Shown: positions 9,383-14,352 of the stretch, in pieces
Layout: each line of letters opens with the position of its first letter
Position numbering within the stretch: position 1 is the first letter of the stretch
NCBI GenBank assembly: GCA_035687245.1
Contig: DASRYH010000058.1
Span: forward strand, 1-14,352
Source of the DNA: DASRYH01 sp035687245
GTDB taxonomy: Bacteria > Actinomycetota > Coriobacteriia > Anaerosomatales > PHET01
Direction of reading: 5' to 3'
Length of the DNA: 14,352 bases
Notes under the pieces: generated by a model
Told to the model about the DNA's origin: nothing
Database searches by the model: none
Seen by the model: the letters and a program-made list of their open reading frames with translations, nothing else
Program-made: the position numbers and the translations under genes

Positions 9383-10582
9383 ATGAACAAGACGATTAAG
9401 GCGGTCGTAGCTATCGCCGTCGCCGTCATTCTGCTTTCCGGCGGCTTCATCGGTGGCTACTTCCTCGGCAACTCCAAGAAGGACTCGCCGCTCGTCATCA
9501 ACACCGGTGGCTCGGGCACCAAGATCGCCAAAGAGGTAGACGAGGTCAACGCCCTGCTGAAGGACCGCGCGCTCAATCCGCCGAGCGAGACGTCGGCGAC
9601 CGCGGGTGCCGTGCAGGGCCTGCTCGACAGCACCGGTGACAAGTACGCGCTCTACTTCGACGCGAAGCACTACCAGTACTTCGCCGAAGACAGCATGGGC
9701 GAGTTCGGCGGTATCGGCGTGGTGCTGGGCGAGAAGGACGGCGCGGCCTACGTGGTAGAGGTCTACAAGGACACGCCTGCCAAGAAGGCCGGTCTCAAGT
9801 CCGGCGACCTGTTCTCGAGCATCGACGGCGTCACGCGCAAGAAGTGGACGACCCAAGAGGTCGTCAAGCGGGTGCGCGGCAAGGAAGGCACCAAGGTCAA
9901 GCTGACGATGGTGCGGCCTGGCGAGAAGGGTAAGCCGGGCAAGACCTTCACCGTCGAGTGCACGCGCGCGATGATCCAGCTTCCCAACCTTCGCAGCTCT
10001 CTGAAGGGCGACGTTGGCTACATCCGGCTCGGCCAGTTCAACGCTAAGTCCGCCGAGGACATCGGCAAGGCCGTGAAGCGCTTGGAGAAGAAGGGCGCGA
10101 AGTCGTTCGTGCTCGACCTGCGCGATAACCCAGGTGGGCTGCTGTCGGAGGCGGTCGACGTGACGTCGTTGTTCGTGAAGGATGGCGCGGTCGTCCGAAT
10201 CGATGAGCGCGGCAAAGAAGAGACGGTCGAGAACGTCACCGGCAACACCATCACCAAGGCGCCGCTCGTGGTGCTTATCAACAGCAACTCCGCTTCGGCA
10301 TCCGAGATCGTCGGCGGCGCATTGCAGGACCACAAGCGGGCAACGCTCGTGGGTGAGAAGAGCTTTGGCAAGGGCAGCGTGCAGACCGTCGAGGAGCTCA
10401 ACGACGGCGGTGCCGTGAAGTTCACGATCGCGCACTATCTCACGCCGAAGAGCCGCGTCATCGACCACAAGGGCCTCACGCCCGACGTCGTCGTGAAGAT
10501 GAAGGAAGAGGCGCAGGCCAAGGAGTCGACCGACATCCAGCTCAAGCGCGCGCTGCAGATCGCCGCGAGCGAGGCGCGCTAG
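9383..10582 (+). CDS. S41 family carboxy-terminal processing protease
   Basis: This 399-aa protein is a periplasmic or cell-surface C-terminal processing peptidase of the CtpA/CtpB/Prc family. It begins with an uncleaved-looking membrane anchor (residues ~5-28, KAVVAIAVAVILLSGGFIGGYFLG). A PDZ domain follows (GGIGVVLGEKDGAAYVVEVYKDTPAKKAGLKSGDLFSSIDG), then the peptidase core with DLRDNPGGLL. The catalytic triad fits the CtpB spacing: Ser305 in SASASE, Lys330 in FGKG and Gln334 four residues later. No C-terminal peptidoglycan-binding domain is present. It lies 42 bases after ftsX, in the same direction, and ends before a strong terminator, so it is probably the last gene of an ftsEX transcript. 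In other bacteria such proteases trim signalling proteins or cell-wall hydrolases; the substrate here is unknown. Confidence 0.93.
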   Translation: MNKTIKAVVAIAVAVILLSGGFIGGYFLGNSKKDSPLVINTGGSGTKIAKEVDEVNALLKDRALNPPSETSATAGAVQGLLDSTGDKYALYFDAKHYQYFAEDSMGEFGGIGVVLGEKDGAAYVVEVYKDTPAKKAGLKSGDLFSSIDGVTRKKWTTQEVVKRVRGKEGTKVKLTMVRPGEKGKPGKTFTVECTRAMIQLPNLRSSLKGDVGYIRLGQFNAKSAEDIGKAVKRLEKKGAKSFVLDLRDNPGGLLSEAVDVTSLFVKDGAVVRIDERGKEETVENVTGNTITKAPLVVLINSNSASASEIVGGALQDHKRATLVGEKSFGKGSVQTVEELNDGGAVKFTIAHYLTPKSRVIDHKGLTPDVVVKMKEEAQAKESTDIQLKRALQIAASEAR

Positions 10583-10613
10583 CTGACTGCCTCTCACACA
10601 TACCGCACCAACG

Positions 10614-10645
10614 ACGAGGGCCGCCCCCAAAGGAGCGGCCCTCGT
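10614..10645 (+). terminator. Strong stem-loop terminator after the S41 protease gene
   Basis: The perfect 11-base inverted repeat ACGAGGGCCGC (10614-10624) and GCGGCCCTCGT (10635-10645) encloses a 10-base loop, 31 bases after the protease stop. The downstream GCTGTTCTTG is only moderately T-rich, so a Rho-independent terminator is likely but not textbook. It also sits 45 bases past the stop of the convergent minus-strand gene and could serve both, though no T tract is seen on that side. Confidence 0.75.
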
Positions 10646-10690
10646 GCTGTTCTTGCTAGGACACACATCACGCAGCGAGGGGTACGGCGG

Positions 10691-11116
10691 CTAGTCTTCC
10701 TCGTCGTCATCGTCGAGAGCGATGAGCGCGTCGAGGTCGCCGGTGATCTCCTCTGAGAGAAGATGGGGGCGCGTGTCGCCGCTGTTCTCCTCCGTGTCCG
10801 GCAGCGCGACCAGCTCGAGCTGGGAGCCGTCGGCGTGCAGAACGAAGCGCCACTGGTCATCTTCGATGGTCTCGAAGTCCAGATAGCGGTATGAGGCGAT
10901 ATTGAGGAACAGGCAGCCGTTGACGATGAGCGTTGCCGACTCGTCGTCCATCATGAGCTTGACGAGTGCCGCATTGCCCTCGGAAACGCAGTTACCATCG
11001 ACGACGAAGCGGTACGCTGTGTTCTCGAGGGTCTCGAGCGCGCGCACCATGTCGCGAGGGTTCGTCAGTGTGCCCGAGCCTATGAAGCTGGGGGCGAGAG
11101 GACGCTTGAGGTCCAT
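10691..11116 (-). CDS. Hypothetical protein with acidic C-terminal tail
   Basis: I do not recognise this 141-aa product. ATG 11116 is preferred because GGAG lies six bases upstream and a -10 element is placed 35 bases before it; the frame is open to 11302 but that would run through the promoter. The predicted protein is soluble, with no membrane segment or signal peptide. A mixed alpha/beta region (NTAYRFVVDGNCVSEGNAALVKLMMDDE, then RFVLHADGSQLELVALPD) precedes an acidic tail ending DDDDEED. No catalytic motif, Cys cluster or helix-turn-helix is evident. It is the only minus-strand gene here, convergent with the protease gene and divergent from rnr. Its third-position GC bias, ribosome-binding site and promoter support a real gene. 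Confidence 0.8.
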   Translation of the reverse strand: MDLKRPLAPSFIGSGTLTNPRDMVRALETLENTAYRFVVDGNCVSEGNAALVKLMMDDESATLIVNGCLFLNIASYRYLDFETIEDDQWRFVLHADGSQLELVALPDTEENSGDTRPHLLSEEITGDLDALIALDDDDEED

Positions 11117-11131
11117 GTGCAACTCCGTGTT

Positions 11132-11145
11132 AACCGTGGTCGGTT
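11132..11145. promoter_or_regulatory. Dyad near the predicted transcription start of the minus-strand gene
   Basis: AACCG (11132-11136) and CGGTT (11141-11145) form a perfect 5-base inverted repeat around TGGT. It sits just downstream of the minus-strand -10 element, at about the expected first transcribed base, where a repressor would act; it could equally be a chance dyad or a small leader hairpin. Confidence 0.3.
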
Positions 11146-11151
11146 TCGGAG

Positions 11152-11160
11152 ATTCTACCA
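11152..11160 (-). promoter_or_regulatory. Extended -10 promoter for the minus-strand hypothetical gene
   Basis: On the minus strand the sequence reads TGG-TAGAAT, a good extended -10 element (five of six matches to TATAAT plus the upstream TG). It ends 35 bases before the chosen ATG at 11116. No strong -35 hexamer is visible. I found no equally good promoter for the divergent rnr gene in the 121-base intergenic stretch. Confidence 0.5.
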
Positions 11161-11237
11161 CCAGAGACTGAGGATGATTCGGCGCGTCTGGTCCGGGTTT
11201 GCGGACAACCGCTGCGAGCAGGCGAAACGAGGCAATT

Positions 11238-13199
11238 GTGGGCAACAACAAGCGCGGCGTGAGAGCGAAGCAGTCGGGTTTCCACGTAGGCCGGATCAGC
11301 ATGACGCGCCACGGCTACGGCTTCGTGGACGCCGCCGAGGGCGACTTCTACATCAGCGCGCGTGACACCAACGGTGCGATGCACGGCGACATCGTCGCGG
11401 TCAAACCCGACGCGAAGCGCACGAAGCAGGGCCGAAGCGGCCGTGTGATGCGCATCGTCGAGCGCGCCAACACCGAAGTTGTGGGTCGCTTCGAGAAGCA
11501 CGGCGCCATCGGCATCGTCATCCCCGCGGACCGTCGTCTGCGCTCTGATGTCTTCATCCCTAACAAGTTCATCGCCGGCGCCAAGACCGGCGATGTGGTG
11601 GTGGCGAGGCTGACCGGTTTCCCCACGCGCACCCAGCCAGCACAGGGCGTCATCGACGAGATCGTCGGTCGCGAAGACGACCCGAACATACAGATCGAGA
11701 TCATCATCCGCGAGCACGGCCTGGCCACGGAGTTCTCCGAGGAGGCGCTTGCCGAAGCCGAAGGCATCAGGCTCGACGTCGAAAGCACGCTGGCGACAGA
11801 CTCCCTTCGGCGAGACATCCGCGACCGCTTCACGTTCACGATCGATCCGGTGGACGCGCGCGACTTCGACGATGCAATCACCATCGCGCACGACGACGGG
11901 CTTATCCGCCTTGGCGTACACATCGCCGACGTCAGCCACTACGTACGCTGGGGCTCTCCAATCGACGAGGATGCGCGCCTGCGCGCCACGAGCGTCTATC
12001 TCGTGGACCGCGTGCTGCCGATGCTGCCCGAGGAGCTCTCCAACGGAATCTGCTCGCTGAACCCAGGCGAAGACCGGCTCTCGTTCACCGTGGACATGCT
12101 GATGGATGCCGACGCGGTCATTCAGCGCTACGAGGTCTACCCTTCGGCGATGCGCAGTGACCGGCGCTTCAACTACGAGCAGGTCCAGCGGATGCTCGAA
12201 GGCAAGGAGGCGTTCCCGGACGCGGAGAGCGAAGCGGCGTTGCGCGACTTCGCGCGCATGTCGGCCAAGATCGGCGAGCGTCGCATCGCGCGCGGCGGGC
12301 TCGACTTCGAGACGGTCGAGGCGAAGGTTCGGCTCGACGAGAACGGTAAGCCGCTCGAGGTGCTGGTACGCGAGCGCACGCAGGCCACCAACATGATTGA
12401 AGAGGCGATGATCGCCGCCAACGAGGTCGTGGCCAGGCACATGCGCGATGCCAAGGTGCCGATGATCTACCGCATCCACGAGAACCCCGATCCGGACGCG
12501 CTCACGCGTGTGGCTTCGGTGCTGAAAGAGTTCGACTACCCGATCAAAGACGTGCACGGCGCCTCGCCGGCGACCTTCCAACGCATCATCAAGTTCGCCC
12601 ACACGCGCCCGGAGAAGCGGCTGATCAACACGCTGCTGCTGCGAGCACTCGAGCGTGCGCGCTACGTGGACTACCTGCATCCGCACTTCGGCCTGGCGAG
12701 CGAGGCCTACACGCACTTCACCTCGCCGATCCGCCGCTATCCCGACCTGATCGTCCACCGGCTGCTGCGCGGTCAGCTTTCAGGCGCGATGGAGCGCGAC
12801 GCGAACGTGGTCGGCATGGTGCCCGAGCTGGCCTGGCTTGCCGAACACTCGTCGCTCATGGAGCGCGAGGCCGAGATGGCCGAGGACGACTCGGTGCGCC
12901 TGAAGCTCTGCGAGCTGATGGCCGACCACGTGGGCGAGGAGTTCCTCGGCACGATCACTGGCGTCACCGGCTTCGGCATGTTCGTCCAGCTCGACAACAC
13001 CGCCGAAGGCCTCGTGCACGTGCAGTCGATGAACGACGACTACTACCACCACGACCCCGAGCGCTTCATGCTCATCGGCGAGGAGCGCGGCCGCACGTTC
13101 CGCCTGGGCGAGCCTGTGAAGGTGCGCATCACCAGCGTGGCGATCGCCGAGACGCGCATCGATATGGAGATCGCCGACCTGCCGAAGACGCGCAGCTGA
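11238..13199 (+). CDS. rnr: Ribonuclease R (RNB family 3'-5' exoribonuclease)
   Basis: RNase R degrades structured RNA processively from the 3' end. The 653-aa product has two N-terminal cold-shock/OB domains (about residues 14-62, GFHVGRISMTRHGYGFV; and about 75-130, VVGRFEKHGAIGIVIPAD), the RNB catalytic domain, and a C-terminal S1 domain (GEEFLGTITGVTGFGMFVQLDNTAEGLVHV). The magnesium-binding aspartates sit in DPVDARDFDD as Asp203, Asp209, Asp211 and Asp212. GTG 11238 is chosen because GAGG (11229-11232) lies five bases upstream; a TTG at 11199 in the same frame has no such site. Compared with E. coli RNase R (about 813 aa) it lacks the N-terminal helix-turn-helix and the Lys-rich C-terminal tail. 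smpB, often a neighbour in related genomes, is not in the window. Confidence 0.95.
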   Translation: MGNNKRGVRAKQSGFHVGRISMTRHGYGFVDAAEGDFYISARDTNGAMHGDIVAVKPDAKRTKQGRSGRVMRIVERANTEVVGRFEKHGAIGIVIPADRRLRSDVFIPNKFIAGAKTGDVVVARLTGFPTRTQPAQGVIDEIVGREDDPNIQIEIIIREHGLATEFSEEALAEAEGIRLDVESTLATDSLRRDIRDRFTFTIDPVDARDFDDAITIAHDDGLIRLGVHIADVSHYVRWGSPIDEDARLRATSVYLVDRVLPMLPEELSNGICSLNPGEDRLSFTVDMLMDADAVIQRYEVYPSAMRSDRRFNYEQVQRMLEGKEAFPDAESEAALRDFARMSAKIGERRIARGGLDFETVEAKVRLDENGKPLEVLVRERTQATNMIEEAMIAANEVVARHMRDAKVPMIYRIHENPDPDALTRVASVLKEFDYPIKDVHGASPATFQRIIKFAHTRPEKRLINTLLLRALERARYVDYLHPHFGLASEAYTHFTSPIRRYPDLIVHRLLRGQLSGAMERDANVVGMVPELAWLAEHSSLMEREAEMAEDDSVRLKLCELMADHVGEEFLGTITGVTGFGMFVQLDNTAEGLVHVQSMNDDYYHHDPERFMLIGEERGRTFRLGEPVKVRITSVAIAETRIDMEIADLPKTRS

Positions 13200-13244
13200 C
13201 AACGCTTCGGCAACGCGCGGCAAGCGGAGTCGCAACGGCTAGCG

Positions 13245-13272
13245 CAGCAATGCAGTGGGGCGAGGCATGCTG
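13245..13272. other. Imperfect hairpin between rnr and the FAD oxidoreductase gene
   Basis: CAGCA-A-TGC (13245-13253) can pair with GCATGCTG (13265-13272): eight base pairs with one bulged A and an 11-base loop, 45 bases after the rnr stop. There is no T tract, so it is at best a weak or Rho-assisted terminator or a processing stem. The rest of the 107-base gap holds no promoter that I can support. Confidence 0.25.
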
Positions 13273-13306
13273 GAGACCCGACGAATCTTCGACTCGGAGG
13301 ATCCCT

Positions 13307-14352
13307 ATGTATGACATCGCAATCGTCGGCGCCGGCCCTGCTGGCGCGACGCTAGCCCGCATCCTCGGCGCCAGCCACAGCGTGCTGCTCGCCGACAAGC
13401 GCCCCGCCGCCGAAGCCTGCGCCCCGCACGCCCCTGGTGGCTCCAAGCTCTGCGGCGGCCTGCTCGCTCCGGCTGCGCAGAAGGAACTCGCTCGCCAAGA
13501 GCTCGGCCTCCCGCGCGAGCTGCTCGTAGGGCCACAGCTCTTCGCTGTCCGCAGCGTGGATGGCGACTCCGGCCTCGAGCGCCGCTACCAGCGCCACTAC
13601 GTGAACATCGACCGTCTTGCTTTCGACGGCTGGCTCACCGGGCTTGCCGCCAAGGTCGCCGACTACCGTCCTGGCTGGCGCCTCGATAGCCTCGAGCTCG
13701 CCGGGCCCAACCCGCTGCTGCGCTTCGAGACCGCCGAAGGTGGCCGAGCGGCGTGCACGGCACGGCTCGTGGTGGGCGCTGACGGTGCGGCTTCGCTGAT
13801 ACGCCGCACGCTGGGCTTTGCCGCCCCGACCCGCTACATCGCCATGCAGGCCGAGTTCACCGCCGAAGGCGGGGAGTCGTCCTACGGCGCCTACTTCGAC
13901 CGCCAGCTCACCGACCACTACGCGTGGTCGATCCCGAAGGCCGGCAGCGTGCTCGTGGGCGCCGCACTGCCTTCTGGCCCCGGTACCACGAAGCGCTTCA
14001 ACGCCATCGTTGAGAAGATGCGCATCGCCGGCTTCGGCCTTGGCGAGGAGTCGGCTCGCTCGGCTGCACCCGTGGTACGCCCTCAGCGCCTGAGCGACAT
14101 CGCGCTGGGTCGCCGTTCGGTTGCACTTCTGGGCGAGGCGGCCGGCCTCATAAGCCCCAGCTCCGCCGAAGGTGTGAGTTACGCGCTTCGCAGTGCCGCC
14201 GTGCTCGCACGCGCCATCGAGGTCGAGCTTCGCGACCCGGTTGCCGAGTACCGCCGCCTCGCGCGGCCACTCGTGGGTGAGGTCGCCGGCAAGGCTGTGA
14301 AGGCGCGGCTGCTCTCCAGCTCCACGTTCCGCGCGGCGGTCATGCTCTCGGG
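13307..14352 (+). CDS. Geranylgeranyl reductase-type FAD-dependent oxidoreductase (3' truncated by window)
   Basis: The gene starts at ATG 13307 with GGAGG (13296-13300) six bases upstream and stays open for 348 codons to the window edge. The protein has the N-terminal dinucleotide fold GAGPAG (Gly8, Gly10, Gly13) with Asp30 at the end of the second strand, a KLCGG motif with Cys49 resembling the conserved Cys-Gly of geranylgeranyl reductases, NIDRLAFDGWL, the second FAD motif GADGAASLIRR (from Gly157), and GEAAGLISPSSAEGVSYAL (from Gly276). The last normally reads GDAAG; Glu277 replaces Asp. Family members reduce prenyl chains of lipids or quinones or other C=C bonds using FAD; the substrate here is unknown. 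An FAD monooxygenase is the main alternative. The C-terminus lies outside the window. Confidence 0.87.
   Translation, partial: MYDIAIVGAGPAGATLARILGASHSVLLADKRPAAEACAPHAPGGSKLCGGLLAPAAQKELARQELGLPRELLVGPQLFAVRSVDGDSGLERRYQRHYVNIDRLAFDGWLTGLAAKVADYRPGWRLDSLELAGPNPLLRFETAEGGRAACTARLVVGADGAASLIRRTLGFAAPTRYIAMQAEFTAEGGESSYGAYFDRQLTDHYAWSIPKAGSVLVGAALPSGPGTTKRFNAIVEKMRIAGFGLGEESARSAAPVVRPQRLSDIALGRRSVALLGEAAGLISPSSAEGVSYALRSAAVLARAIEVELRDPVAEYRRLARPLVGEVAGKAVKARLLSSSTFRAAVMLS

Noticed and set aside
9260..10666. Long antisense open frame (468 codons) opposite the S41 protease gene
   Set aside because: High GC makes stop codons rare in the complementary frames. The product is a low-complexity Arg/Leu/Asp-rich string with no family resemblance, and it covers an unmistakable protease gene.
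11199..11237. TTG 11199 as the rnr start
   Set aside because: No ribosome-binding site precedes it, whereas GTG 11238 has GAGG five bases upstream and gives the usual start just before the first cold-shock domain.
11117..11302. N-terminal extension of the minus-strand hypothetical gene to 11302
   Set aside because: It would run through the extended -10 element and overlap the start of rnr. ATG 11116 has a good ribosome-binding site.
11130..12758. Antisense open frame (542 codons) opposite rnr
   Set aside because: It is a shadow of the RNase R coding frame with no recognisable domain and would overlap the catalytic domain fully.

Overview
The window is GC-rich, gene-dense chromosomal DNA with an actinobacterial look. 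The best guess is an environmental Coriobacteriia-like or related deep-branching actinobacterium. This rests on the RF2 and SecA sequence style, the split transketolase, the ftsE-ftsX-S41 peptidase cluster followed by RNase R, and the frequent GTG/TTG starts. The lineage is inferred, because no rRNA or marker search was possible. No insertion sequence, phage gene, CRISPR array, tRNA or rRNA was seen. This is mostly core-genome content.

Layout. Bases 1-18 are probably the last codons of an upstream gene. A very tight four-gene run follows (gaps of 3, 2 and 0 bases): secA (preprotein translocase ATPase), prfB (peptide chain release factor 2), a YcdX-type PHP metallophosphatase, and a YitT-family membrane protein. 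A 177-base spacer with two dyad-symmetric elements precedes a split transketolase, whose N- and C-terminal halves are separate genes with a 4-base overlap. A 110-base spacer with an extended -10 promoter leads into ftsE and ftsX (11-base overlap) and an S41 carboxy-terminal processing protease, which ends at a strong stem-loop terminator. One small gene of unknown function (141 aa, acidic tail) lies on the minus strand, convergent with the protease and divergent from rnr (RNase R). The window ends inside a geranylgeranyl-reductase-type FAD oxidoreductase.

Functionally the window joins protein export (SecA), translation termination (RF2), RNA turnover (RNase R), cell division and envelope proteolysis (FtsEX, S41 protease) and central carbon metabolism (transketolase). 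I did not find an obviously new multi-gene system. The most unusual observation is in RF2: the stop-codon-reading tripeptide, normally Ser-Pro-Phe, reads Ser-Pro-Thr here. This mixes the RF2 and RF1 signatures, in a window where TAG, the RF1 stop codon, is the commonest stop despite high GC. The prfB gene also lacks the autoregulatory +1 frameshift. Further points are a 23-base near-perfect dyad and a 13-base palindrome upstream of transketolase, and the unrecognised minus-strand gene with its own promoter and dyad.
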